Shown: positions 25,056-36,200, numbered from the stretch's first letter. The stretch: DNA of 64,000 bases from Ilex aquifolium (GCA_951799425.1 OX637396.1:39609901-39673900), one strand, 5' to 3'. Notes: a model not told the origin generated them from the letters alone. Made by a program: numbers and translations.

Positions 25056-25321
25056 AAAATATCTAAGAATGAGGGGTAAGCCTGTCTTTTTACATGGTTA
25101 ACCTGGTGGGTAGGATTGTAACCCATGAGGGGGTGGGGTTACATTTAACCCATGTACCTCGGATAAAAAGTATTGTAGCATCCGGGTCAAGGTTTGACCC
25201 GGGATTTATATCCTCCCTCATTTTTCAGTTGCCAAACACCGGATATATGGGACCCACTTTATTGTTAAGCTATCCTTATGGGACTTAACACATCTTAACC
25301 CATTACCCAAACACACCCTAA

Positions 25322-25786
25322 AGGCTTACCCTCAAATATTCATCTTATTTTAACTCAAGTCTAAAATAGGCCTGATCCTAGGAAAGCCGTCCTAGAAGTG
25401 TCAAGAAGGCCCTTTCTTTTGGACCATGAATTCGGAATGAAGATAGTCAATTTGGCAAATCTCATCTGAGACTTCAATCCTCCGTCATGGAAGAGAGAGA
25501 TTGACCATCTGGCTTTGAGTCTTCCATAGTGTGAGATTAATGCTAGGGTTAATTTTACTTTGCACCCTAAAAGATAACAAATTTCTCAATTTACACCTTC
25601 AAAGTAAAACTTTTTCACATTACAACCCTCAATCGTGTGAAATTGTCTCAATGTGGTTTCAATGTGGTCCGCAACCAGACGTTCATTGATATCTCCATCT
25701 ATTTTAAGCTCACGTGACAAGAACATGCAATCTTAAGGGGTTAATATGTAAAATGCTAAACAAGTTTTGGCGGGCAAATGATATAC
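25322..25786. other. Non-coding gap with a transposon-end-like sequence
   Basis: No exon is seen. From about 25556, GGGTTAATTTTACTTTGCAC and the following text resembles one end of a Mutator-type element. No partner end was found. Confidence 0.35.
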
Positions 25787-25971
25787 CTTGAAAGAGACGA
25801 CTGTTGGGAGAGGTCTTTGTTTGAGGAGATCTTCGACCTCAGAAATTTGGGAAAAGGACATGGAGTCTATGCAGAGATCAACTAAATTTGCACCTTCCTC
25901 CTTTGCTTTCTCCATGGAAGACACCATTTCTTCCATGGTTTCAGCTTCTAATATGGCACACACTATGAGGG

Positions 25972-26004
<33 letters not shown>

Positions 26005-26148
26005 TTATAAACTTATAATGCTTAAAAGCATACACTATAATAAAGTAATCTTACCACTCAAACCGAGTTCAGCAACGTCCAAGCCCTGGCGGCTCTTCTC
26101 TTCTCTCTCCTCCTCTGTAGGTGTGAGGTTCTGAGTCTGAGAAATCAT
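25787..26148 (-). pseudogene. DHQ dehydratase/shikimate dehydrogenase, first two exons only
   Basis: Exon 1 (26055-26148) starts ATG and reads MISQTQNLTPTEEEREEKSR, ending at a G/GTAAGA donor. Exon 2 (25787-25962) follows a CCTCATAG acceptor and reads VCAILEAETMEEMVSSMEKA, KEEGANLVDLCIDSMSF and DLLKQRPLPTVVSFK, then a donor AAG/GTATATC. Phase is maintained across the intron. The pattern matches the start of plant bifunctional 3-dehydroquinate dehydratase/shikimate dehydrogenase (C-A-P...E-T...M...KAKEEGA-LV-L-R-D), enzymes of the plastid shikimate pathway. The conserved Arg of the E/D-L-R-D motif is replaced (DLCID). No later exons, neither the catalytic Lys/His region nor the NADP-binding half, are seen before the PIF-like element at 25318. 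So it is a truncated copy, or the front of a gene cut off by insertions. Confidence 0.7.
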
Positions 26149-26806
26149 GAAATTTTCCCCAATCAGAAATCTTAAAGGCACAGGAGAGGATCAAATGACA
26201 CGCATCACCTCACTCTACTAAAACTCTAAAAGATCTTGCCAAAAAAATGTAAAATGAAATTGATGAGTATCGTGTTGGAGTTGGATAGATATTATAAATT
26301 TATCTTAACCGGCATATAAATGTCATGCCATTTCACCCTCCGGCCCAATAAAAAAAAGAAAGAGAAGAAAAAAAAAAACAGTTTCATAATTTTCGAAACT
26401 GTCCCACCAGCTCCAAAAGAAAAATTGCAGGATCTCCCAGCAACCTTTGCCCCAGCAGCTTTTGAAACTACAACTCTGCTCCACGAGTTTCTCAAAAAAT
26501 TACAGATCTTCCCCCGAGTTCTAGAAAATTGCAGAATCATCCACCAGAAGTTTACTTTAGAGATAGAAGTTGCAGAATCTCTTTCTCATCTCCTTAATTC
26601 TTCCTTTTCTCATCACCCTTCAACTTCTATTTCTCATCTCCTTTTTCTTCCCAATCTACATCAGAAATCTTCACATACTAACACACGCTTTGTGAAGAGA
26701 GTTTAAATAAGTAAAGACTAAACAGAAAACAGAAAATACTCTGAAAAAAAATTATGCAAATCATGTAGCCGGTAAATAATTACAAACCTCGTCCATGGTC
26801 AAGCAA

Positions 26807-27262
26807 TTAGTCCTCTATCCTTTGGATAATCAGATTTGCTGTTGCATTTGCCGATAAGAATTCTCCATGAAAGTTTTCTTGATAGCAGATAGATTCCAGT
26901 TCTCTAGCCATTTCCAATAAAATCTCACCCAAATCAGTTTGTTTCTCCCCAGAGTCGATAAAGAAATTAAGATCATTATGTATATCACAGTCAAATTACT
27001 GGCATTATTATTCTTGGTCGATAAAATTACATATCTGTAAAGTTAAAAAGGAGGAGATTTTTTTATGGTAAAAAATTCATTCATTTCTGTTACTTCACAA
27101 GAAGAAAAGAAAGAAAACAGGTCTGTTGAATTTCACCAAAGATTTGTAGTACAAGTGGGCAGCAACCTTGCTGATTTCTAAATTGGTTGCCTCAGGATAG
27201 TACTCATCATCCAACCATTTGTGCAGAGTTACTCTGATTCCTGCAGCAATGCTGGAAAAAAT
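26807..27262 (-). pseudogene. Last two exons of an unnamed conserved plant gene
   Basis: Exon A (about 27137-27262) follows a TTTTTCCAG-type acceptor and reads AAGIRVTLHKWLDDEYYPEA, TNLEISKVAAHLYYKSL, then a G/GTGAAATTC donor. Exon B (26807-26944) follows CTCTGGGGAG and reads KQTDLGEILLEMARELESIC, YQENFHGEFLSANATANLI and IQRIED, then a TAA stop. The two join in phase. I recall similar text in a conserved plant protein but cannot name it. Upstream exons are not visible between here and the GRAS remnant, so the gene appears to lack its front. Exons A and B themselves have no stops. Confidence 0.55.
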
Positions 27263-27699
27263 TGAGCTTTTGCGTATAATAATTGTTGGGGAATTTAGCA
27301 CAATTTTATAAATTCAAATTACCAAACCAAATTCAAAAAACACTAAACATAAAGGATACAAATGATACAAACACACGTATGGTAAAATAGAATGCAATTA
27401 GACCAAAAATAAAATAGAAAAATATCAAATTAGAAAGAGTTGGTGTGTGAACCTGCGATGTGTGATCACTATCCTGAGCCTTCCCAAATGAGGGTACTGA
27501 CGGATACCCAACAACTCCAAGATCTAACCAAACTTTCGCAGCAATACCTCCTCAATAGTCACGCCCACCGGAAGAAAAAGGTGAACTTGACTTGATTCGT
27601 ATGTTTCCCAAAACACAAAATACTTGTAATAATATAATTGTACATGCGCAAAAACAAGTGGCAGAAGGTTTTGGTGGCCAGAAAATATAATAGCAAAAG

Positions 27700-29690
27700 G
27701 TTTGACAAATAGAATATTTTTAAACCCTGCAATCCAGCCCCAGCCTGAAGATCAAAACCTTCTCTAGTCTCTTCCCACTTGTGGAACCAAGAAGAAGAGC
27801 AGACATAAGGTGCCACAAAGAGACTCTCCATGGCTATTCTTGCTTCTGCAAGATAATCTGGGAAATTCCACTCCATTGATTCACATAAAGCTTGGTAGTG
27901 CCTCAGATGCCCGTCAAAGAACGAGCCATATCCAGAGCAAAAAACCATTTTCTTCGGTTTCATCCCTTGACTCACTAGACTGCAAAGCTGGACCTCCCTA
28001 CTTACCGGCTTGACTGCATTGACTTAATGGATTGCCCCTTTTTAGCTGCAGAAATTTAGGCAAAGAGCTTTTCTGAGTTGTCATATCAAACAAAAGCAAA
28101 AGTGCATTTTAAAAGGCGGAAAATCGAAGATTACAAGCTTACGCCTCTTTTCATTCTACTCATATTTTCTGTTTCTCTGTCTTTCCTCAGCTTCTCCATC
28201 ACCAAAAGTTGCAACTCCTTTACTGGTTGCAGAATAGGCTAAGAGTTCCTTGCATGTCTTCAGAAACTCCATGACATGACTCATACTACTCCTCCCCATG
28301 TGTGGAAGCCCAACCATGCAATTGAAGGCCAACCATTCTCTCTGTCCACCGTTCTTCTTCGATCCCTTCATCTCACTCACTAAGTCCTTTATACTCATCT
28401 CTTCTACTTACAATTTCAGACCAAAAGGTCTCGCATGATCAAAGAGTCGCTGTTTTGTATCCTCAAACATTTTCATTAGCTTGGTCAAATGTGTGGCATA
28501 GAAACGAGTTTCAATTAAGGCTCAATCACGGCACTAGGGATAATATTTGCACAAGAAAAAGGGCAAAGGCTCAAAATATTCAATGATGGCCTAAGATCAC
28601 TTCCAAGTCCACATGGGATGGCATTATATGTTCAAGACAAATCAGTCTACTACCCAAATACAACTAACCAAAACAAGCATAATGAAACTATTGAACAAAT
28701 TTGACATTGAAAAATTGTTCTTTGAGTAATTGTAAGTTCCCTCCAAAAGGATTTGGCACTAAAGCTCTCATGGGTCCTTACTCATCTCCACTACTTATGT
28801 CAAGCTTAAAACATGAATCCAATCTGTAAATTGCCGAAATTACACATTCAAGAATCACATACAGTTGAGTTCAAAAATCAATACATATGTGATACTTATG
28901 CATAGGATCAACTTCCATAGAATGCTCATGTGCACAAAGTTCACAACAAAGATCAACATGTCATCCAACTCGCACTCTTCGTGCACACTCTTCGTGAAGG
29001 AATACAGGTCAACAATCAAATATTTTTCATCGAAAATTTTCAAAAATTTCACATATTTTTCACTAATGCAAGCAAAACTCAAAAATTTCCCAACAACCTT
29101 GGTGTATCATACACATGGTGCACCTCACAACATTGGAATCGTTTTCTTATTTTATTGATGTTAATCTTAATGTCTTTTGTTTCTGCACTATAGCCTCAAT
29201 CATTGGGGGCCATTGAACCCCCTCTCCCATGTCAAAGTCTACTATGTGTATCACCTCTGCGTCTTGTGGAATAGCTTCAAGGATAGCAGAGTTGGCTGCA
29301 AAGTGAGCAAACCTCCCATATGGGAAGATCTGGTAGAAGGCCTTGAAAACTGCTTCAAAATTCTTAATTGACTCCTGTTTCAGGTAGTCAACTTGATTTT
29401 CTGTGGATTGGAAGAAGTTGAATGCGACACGTTCTTGCGCTTCCCCAATCGGATTAGCTTTCTTCTTTATGCTTCTCACGAGCACCTCAGTTGAGCTTCC
29501 CATGCCCCATCTCCAATGCTTGAAGAGTCTGGTAGCAGTTTTTTCTGTGGATAGCAGAGAATTAAGTCTGGTGGACAAAAATAGTTAAAACAGAATATAG
29601 CTCCACTTACACCTTGGTCGAACAGTATTTTTGACAAATTCAAGTCGGACGGAGATTTTGTTCTCCAGTCAGCTATAAACACAATCACAA
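27700..29690 (-). pseudogene. GRAS transcription factor (NSP2-like) remnant in three pieces
   Basis: Piece 1 (about 29149-29600) reads LLSTEKTATRLFKHWRWGMG, GEAQERVAFNFFQSTENQVD, AVFKAFYQIFPYGRFAHFAA and VIHIVDFDMGEGVQWPPMIE, the VHIID motif of GRAS proteins, and ends TLRLTSIK and a TAA. Piece 2 (about 28156-28482) reads FEDTKQRLFDHARPFGLKL, an in-frame TAA, VEEMSIKDLVSEMKG and WLAFNCMVGLPHMGR. Piece 3 (27720-28030) reads MVFCSGYGSFFDGHLRHYQA and ESMEWNFPDYLAEARIAMES, then WFHKWEE, and loses similarity before the SAW end. About 680 unrelated bases separate pieces 1 and 2. GRAS genes are usually intronless, so the interruption plus stop indicates decay. The VHIID variant with EGVQWP resembles NSP2-type proteins, which act in symbiosis and strigolactone signalling. 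Subfamily is tentative. Confidence 0.75.
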
Positions 29691-29825
29691 AGAAAAAATT
29701 TACAATTTAGAGACATCACCAAATGATTAATTAAGAAGTAGCAGTTAAGATGAAATAAACCTAGAATTTGGTTGATAAAGAATTTCCTCGAGAGAGATCT
29801 ATTCCATCACATCAAGTCAGTCACC

Positions 29826-29849
29826 TCGTACTGAGCGAACTCAGTACGA
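29826..29849. repeat. Perfect 10-bp hairpin with 4-base loop
   Basis: TCGTACTGAG, loop CGAA, CTCAGTACGA. All ten pairs are perfect. The role is unknown. Confidence 0.8.
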
Positions 29850-32682
29850 TGCCGACGAACAGCTACTCCGATGCTTATGGCCACCGGATCAGCGAAGTTA
29901 TATACCTTGTGAGGCCATATGCCGCCTCAGCAGACAGTTTACGATCCCTCTCACACTTCACGCACAGAAATTCATCAACTCTCAACAACAAAATCTATGA
30001 AATAGAGGCAATAAAGCCGGAAGAGAGGTGATCGGCCGTAGAGAACCGAGGACTGCACAGAGTCTTGTGCTGGGGAGAGGAGAGGGGATGGAGACGAGAC
30101 TGATTTGGGGAAAAATGAACTGAAACTTTCGGCTTTTATTCAGGTAAACTATCACTTCTCCATAGGTCTACACGTAGAGGTATATCGAACACGTCAAGAA
30201 GGCAATTAAAAAAATTGTATAGCAATTAAAAAAAATCCAAGAATGATATTTTCGTTTGTCTAATGACCAAGACAACAATCCAAACTTTATTTATTGGACT
30301 GAAAAATCAAGAACAAGTGAACATTTCGAGGCAAGCAAGTCACGACAGGGTGGTTATAATCAATATTCGAAAATATAATTAAAAATAGATTCTTGAGAGA
30401 CGTGAACATCTAGGGTTTGAGGTCTACAAAATTTGTTAGATCTGTAATGATAAATGATTATTTTACGATTAATTAGATTACTATATTTGAATTTTAATTC
30501 AATAATTGAGTTCGATTTTGGTTCGAATGTTTGCAAATTTTTGCTCAACCTAACCCCAACCAGAAATTAAACTTGTCGGTTGATCATACTTAGTTCAAAC
30601 TCAAACTCAATCGTGTAATTAAATGAAATTCAAAAGGCAACAGGCACGAAGAGTTAGGGACAAAACTAGGATTGCATCGTCAAGGGGCCAATTTACCAAA
30701 TAAAACCACCCATTATTTCATATCCAATTTTTTATTCGAAAGAAGTGGGGTAAGCTTAGGAAATCCCACTGCGTAGTTTTGCCAGCCACATTGATAGAGC
30801 TTTTTTGAAATCTAGTTGAGCCACAGCTTTCCCACTTAAAGGCGAACAAACCTTGTGTTTTTCTTAAGCCTTCCGATGTGGGACAGACAACTTTTGTAAG
30901 TTTTGTTTTCTTTTGACTTCTCCCCTTCTTCGCTTAGTTTTTTTTATACCTACCTCTTATGTTTCTTCCATATTGTCACTGGCATTGCTTTTCAATATAT
31001 GCTTTGGGATTTTTTATTTAGATGTTATAAATTGTTTAAGAAAATTAATAAATTTTTAGTATTTTTAGTGTTTTTATTTAATCTACTATTACATAAAATA
31101 TGTTATTTTTATAATTATTCTTACTTTTTTAGTAAATCATTCTTGTTAGTAATTGTTTTTATTTTTTATTATATGACCGATCCTACTAGTTGACCCAACG
31201 GTTAAACCAGTGACTAATTGACCCGGTCTCTTAATCGGTTTGATGTCCGATCCGATTCTGATAATTATGGATAAAACTCATTCTAGAGATTGATTGCTTA
31301 AACCATACAAGCTTGAACAAAGGCACCCTTGGATTTGAGCTTCTGATGGTTTCCATCAAAACCAGTTGTGAACCTCCCTCCCACTTGTATTAGGGTTCCA
31401 TTTAACCTTATCCTTTCTTGCTTGGTTAGGAACATATGTTGGCATTGAGCTGAATATTTCCTTGATTTCAGCGGTTGTGGCTCTAGGCCAATGCTATTGG
31501 TTGTTGGTTATAATGCAACTCACTTTTACTTCCCTGGGTAGCCCAGGGTTTGTGATGACCTTGGGGTCCCAATTCATGGTGAGTGGGCCAATGGGATGTC
31601 AATTATCATACCACAAACTAATGCTGCGTTTGGTATATGGGATTAAGGGTTGGAATGGAATATGCATTCTTTTGATTCCTATGTTTGGTTGACAGGAATT
31701 GAAATTCATTCACATTCCTAAAGAATAGCTAATCCCACAAATTTTGGGATTAGGCATTATCAAATCTACCCTAGTATTTCCCATTCCATTCCCATTCAAG
31801 AATGCGCCATTCTGGAAAAAAAAAATGCGATCGTCGGTTCTGCTCCTCCTCTGATCTCTCTTCTTTTTTCTCACATCTTCTCTTCTTCCTCACAAATGTC
31901 ATGGCACTCCATCTCTCTTCTCATCCCCTCCCAATTACTTTCTACCTCTCCCTCATCTCTCTGTGAAGCAAGGGTACGCATAGGTGGCCAGGAACTGCCT
32001 ATATGAGCTCAAATCCGACCAATCTAGGTAATTACTTGTTAAATTTAATCAGCAATTCTCAAATCCAACCTAGAATTTTTAGGTTTTAGGATTTTTTTGT
32101 CATTTGAAATGTGAATCTATCTCTTAAAAACACTTTGCTTCAATATTTCAAATCAATTTTTTACTTTCTAATTCGAGATATGGCAGTAGATCTTTATGCA
32201 TATGAAACCAATCACACCTATAATTGGTGAATCATGACTCCTAAACTACCAATAGGCATGTCTCCTCGAATCAGAATCCTATAAAGAATAAAAAAAGATT
32301 AAATAAATGATTTAGCAGTCGAAACAAAGATTACGAATAGTATGGTCTGACCAATTCAATTGACCTGCATACCTGCAATTGGCAAATTATGACCCATAAG
32401 GAACTCAGTTTTTTAGAACTAATGAAACGTTTTACAATACAAACTAGATGTTTGTCAAAATGCTTGACAGAAAGTGGCCTTCTTTTTGCCTTCATGGGTG
32501 GTTATTGATGTGGCCTCCAATTTGTTCAAATGTTGATTGGAGCATCTGTTAGTTTATACTCCATCAGGCTATGTGATTCAACTTGAGCTTCTGCCATCAA
32601 TTGAAGCAGAGCTAAATGAGAATGATCCTCCAGCAACTCGGTCTGGCTTATATGTATATTCCCTAGATAAGAAGTAAGGGTG
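29850..32682. other. Non-coding, isolated transposon ends
   Basis: No intact gene is seen. Text from 31623 (TGCTGCGTTTGGTATATGGG) resembles one end of a PIF- or hAT-type element with no confirmed partner. At 32560-32680 a short frame reads SIEAELNENDPPATRSGLYV and may be an unrecognised exon remnant interrupted by the next LINE. Confidence 0.4.
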
Positions 32683-32698
32683 AAAGTTGAACCTGTTC

Positions 32699-33171
32699 TA
32701 AATGGATGTGTCCTGAGGCTGGTTATTTGAAGCTGAATTCTGAGGGTGCTTCAAGAGGTAATCCAGGTGCTGCAGGAGGTGGTATGATAGTGAGAAATGA
32801 GTGGGGGAGACTGGTTTTAACAGCTGCATACTTTTATGGTGATTGTTCTAATACAGTAGCTGAATTTAGGGCCTTATTTGATGGCCTTCAGTTGCTTAAA
32901 AGCTATGGTTTGTGGGGATATGGGGTTGAGGTTGAATGTGATTCTCTAATCTTGGTGAATGCTATTGTCTGGAAGGCTGCTGATTTTTGCAGGAAGAATA
33001 GGAAAATGTGGAGCTTCTGCTATTGTGCTACCAACTGGTTTTTTTGGTTATTTTGTTTCTTGTTTAGTTGTTGTTGTAATTAGGAAAACATTATGTTTTT
33101 TCCTTTTATTTGCTTCTTGTAATTACAGCTTTTGTGAATAAATAAAATTTTTCTTTTGTTAAAAAAAAAAA
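32699..33171 (+). mobile_element. Short LINE with RNase H start, internal deletion
   Basis: A 16-bp target duplication, AAAGTTGAACCTGTTC against AAAGTTGAACCTATTC (one mismatch), lies at 32683-32698 and 33169-33184. The insert reads LKLNSEGASRGNPGAAGGG, RNEWGRLVLTAAYFYGDCSN, AEFRALFDGLQLL and VECDSLILVNAI, which is RNase H. The first catalytic Asp of the usual D-G-A-S is replaced (SEGAS). The reading then jumps into 3' UTR-like text, so the end of the domain is deleted. An 11-A tail lies at 33161-33171. It is the same LINE family as the insert at 22651-23918. Confidence 0.9.
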
Positions 33172-33720
33172 GTTGAACCTATTCAGTAGTGGGATGTGTG
33201 TAGAAGATCACATTGCTTTTGTGGTTGTGGATCTGTGTCCCTTGCACCGGAGTGATAGATGGAGGGTTGTTCCTTAAGCGGCATGTGCAGCCAAGGTATT
33301 TATGATGGCTGCATACGACTGCCAATATGGAGTTTTGAATGATTTTGAGAGAAATGTAGATACATGATCGTAGAGAAATACTGTTTTTTGGGACTAGTAT
33401 ATGATTCGGTATTATTTTTGGGAATGTAGACCGAATATAATTCTTTTAAATTGGATGATAACTATAACTGACAAAGCTAGTGGCACAATAGGTTTTATTT
33501 TTATTATTATGGATGTTCATGTAAATCAAATTATTTATGTTGATTCCATGTATGAAAGTTCAATTTATATATTAATTTCTATTTATTAAAATTTAGAGTG
33601 GAACAAATTTATGATTTTTTTTTTAGGTATTTTGTTTTTTTGGTATGATTTTATATATTGTGTTTTCCATTGTGTCACTGTGATATTTCATTGTGCCCTG
33701 TGCATGTCAATGTATGTATT

Positions 33721-33867
33721 GTGACATTGACTTGTAATAATGTGACATTGGTTTATAGCAGTGTGAATTTAGTTTGTAGTAGTGTGACATAGACTGATAT
33801 AAGTATGACATTGACTTGTATCAGTGTGACATTGTCTTGTAGCACTGTAGCATTCTCGTGTACCACT
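33721..33867. repeat. 21-bp minisatellite, seven units
   Basis: Seven consecutive 21-bp units follow GTGACATTGACTTGTAGYAGT with scattered changes. The period is exact, with no indels between units. Confidence 0.85.
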
Positions 33868-34732
33868 GCTACTTATAAACATATCGAATAACATACATGT
33901 AAATTTAAATTTAAAATATACATGGAAAAAAACACTCATAACAACCAATGGTATTATATAAGGTGAAAACATATATTCTTCATTATGATTTATAAAAAAA
34001 CAAAAAAAAAAATTATTCAAATGTGGGGGAAGACATGAATGTTTAAATAAAAATGAATGTTTGAATAACTTCAGTTGAATGAATGAAGAAGATATAATTT
34101 AAAATTCAAAAATGCTATTTCATAAATTTAGGAAACTGAATCCCTAATATAACTGTCAGATTTGCAAAAATTTAAAAATCAGCAAAAGTGTATCTCCTCA
34201 CTAAATATTTACACACAAATATACCTATACACATATGTTTTATATTGAGATATTTTTACAAAAATAAGTATGAAATGGTGTACATTTTCACAATTTTCCC
34301 TTATAAATATAGGCTTCTCTCTCTCTCATATAAAGCCTTCTCTCTCTCTCTCTGAGTTTGCCTTTGGTTCCTGATGAAGAATCCTTCACTGCTTCGATTC
34401 GATAACTTTTCTATCTCATCTTTTTATCTTCTTCATGTTATAGGTTGTATTTATTTTGTTTCTTGAAACCTTGATTCGATCATCTTTGTGTTAGTTTCAC
34501 TATTCTTTAAATCTATTCACTTGTATGTAAAACAATCACATCTATTTTTTTCGATTCGATTCAATTACTTGTACATATATTTATCTAAATTTGCTGGGTA
34601 AAATCTTTCTTTCCAGTTTCTTGAAATTTTTACGAGAGTAAAGTCTTGTAATTACGTTTAGAAGTTGTATGACTAACATGCAATGACTAGTTTCTTGAGG
34701 TTTTTTTCAAAGATATGTTCTTGTTTCTAACT
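33868..34732. other. Non-coding, CT repeats and diverged module
   Basis: CT microsatellites lie at 34317-34353. From about 34480 the text matches 35560-35900 in diverged form, a tandem duplication later split by a solo LTR. No gene is seen. Confidence 0.45.
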
Positions 34733-34737
34733 ATATA

Positions 34738-35553
34738 TGATGATGCACAAATTAGTCTTCGTGCAAGATCAACAGTTAAGAATGTATAAAGGTGTAATTA
34801 ATGAGCAACTAACAAGCAATCAATGACAATCAAGGAATTAGAACGATAAACAATAGATCAACACAGGGATGTATAGTGGTTCGATCTCGGATGACCTACT
34901 CCACTTTCGGGAATGGTAGCGATGGCCTGGTGTTCTTTATTGATGAATAAGAGTTGCCGGAAGGATGTTCTCCGGGAGTATTACAGTGCTTGGGGAAGAG
35001 AGAGAAAACAATGTGTGTAGTGAAGTATGTGAGATATTGGAGGCGTGCCCTTATTCTTGAGAGGGCTTACATTATATAGCTAGGGTAAGACGGTGACGTG
35101 AGGAAGAGGTCTTCCACTATTTCAGTAAGTACAATCTTAGTAGGAATATATCTCTTTGGCAAGCACAGTTAAGGTATGAATAGATCTCCGTATCCCGACA
35201 TTCTTTCCTCGTGCTCCTATTTAGTCGGAGAAGAATTCTGAGTTGGATTGGGCTCGATCCTCTTCTTAAACTTGGACTTGACTTGAGCAAGCTTGGACTT
35301 GTATTGGAGCACCAAAGTCAAGAGGAGTGGAGAGGAGGAGGCGCCCAAGGGGCTGTAATGGGTGGCGCCCAAGGGACTTGCCTGGCGGCACCCAAGGGCT
35401 GCCCCTGCCATGCCTTCTTACTTTGGGCGTTGGCCTTGGGGCTTTGGGTGTTGACCTCTTGATGCCTTCTCCTCTAATGGGTTGACTTAGCTCTGTTTGG
35501 GCTCTTTCGGTTTACTTTAATTGGGCTTGGCCCAAGCAAATTTGAGCTCGTCA
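34738..35553. mobile_element. Solo LTR, 816 bp, ATATA duplication
   Basis: It starts TGATGATGCAC and ends GAGCTCGTCA (TG...CA), with ATATA on both sides (34733-34737 and 35554-35558). Inside is TAGTGGTTCGATCTCGGATG near 34872, a motif common in plant LTRs. No coding region or second LTR is present, consistent with recombination between two LTRs. The ATATA repeat sits in AT-rich DNA, so the duplication is weaker evidence than usual. The surrounding sequence reads on across the site. Confidence 0.7.
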
Positions 35554-36200
35554 ATATATGTTCTTTATAATACAATCACATCTTTCTTTTCTTCTTGTTG
35601 AATAATATATGAACCTCAACCAAATCTTTCTTCGAATCCATTCAATTACTTGTAAATATTCATCTAATTTTGTTGGGTAATTAAATCTTATTAGTAAAGG
35701 GGGCATGGCACGTTCACGGAGTATGTGCCTTCCGTTTCTTGAATCTTTTTACTGTTCAAGATTGATGTTGAACAAAATAATAATGATGCGTTGTTGTTAT
35801 TGAAATGTAATTACGTTTAAAAGTTGTATTACTATTAGATAACGTTTAGTTTTTCGAGTTTCTTTCAAAGATATATGATTTGTATATTTCTATATATCCC
35901 TACTGTTTCTTCTTTCTTTTTTTTTGGTCAGATATCCCTATTGTTTCTAACTATGTTATTTATGAAAGGTTGTGATCTTAACATGATCCAAAATCAATTT
36001 TTTACTCTCTCTTTCTAGGCCGCCATCTTTCTGTCTAACGTAGGCATAATTGGCAACTCAGAGAGAGAGAAAGAGTGTCCCACAGGTGTAAATTGAATTG
36101 AGTTATGTTTGACCTCTTTATTAGGTAACTGCATGCAGAGGATGATGATCAAGGTCAGATTTCTCTTGTAATACAAGTAATGTATATATATTTATATATA
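35554..36200. other. Diverged module copy, non-coding
   Basis: The text repeats phrases from 34480-34737 (TTCAATTACTTGTA, TTTCTTTCAAAGATATAT) and ends with the CATAATTGGCAACTCAGAGA block also found near 229. No gene is seen. Confidence 0.5.

Larger units (their letters stand above)
22491..25318. mobile_element. Composite PIF/Harbinger-like element carrying gene fragments
   Basis: The left end GGGTGTGTTTGGATAATAGG and the reverse of the right end GGGTGTGTTTGGGTAATGGG match at 18 of 20 positions. TAA flanks both sides (22488-22490 and 25319-25321). Short TIRs of this kind with a TAA duplication fit PIF/Harbinger. No transposase is present, so it would have moved in trans. The element is 2828 bp, or about 1.54 kb without a nested LINE. 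Its right half holds minus-strand pieces of host genes: an unnamed exon (24954-25055), an HSP90 piece (24498-24868) and the C-terminal end of another gene (24133-24453). This is the arrangement called Pack-type capture in plants. Element boundaries are seen in the sequence; the mechanism is inferred. Confidence 0.7.

Noticed and set aside
25556..25700. A Mutator-type long inverted repeat bounding the 25.6-30 kb gene pieces
   Set aside because: Only one end-like sequence was seen; no inverted partner was found near 30 kb.
26320..26706. 128-codon plus-strand frame
   Set aside because: Lysine- and proline-rich low-complexity reading opposite the DHQ-SDH/unnamed gene interval, with no family features.
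27970..28030. A 27-bp GT-AG intron in the GRAS remnant
   Set aside because: Too short for a plant intron; more likely random GT and AG in a decayed gene.
35211..35462. Frame across GGCGCCCAAGGG repeats
   Set aside because: Inside the solo LTR at 34738-35553; reading of a short internal repeat.
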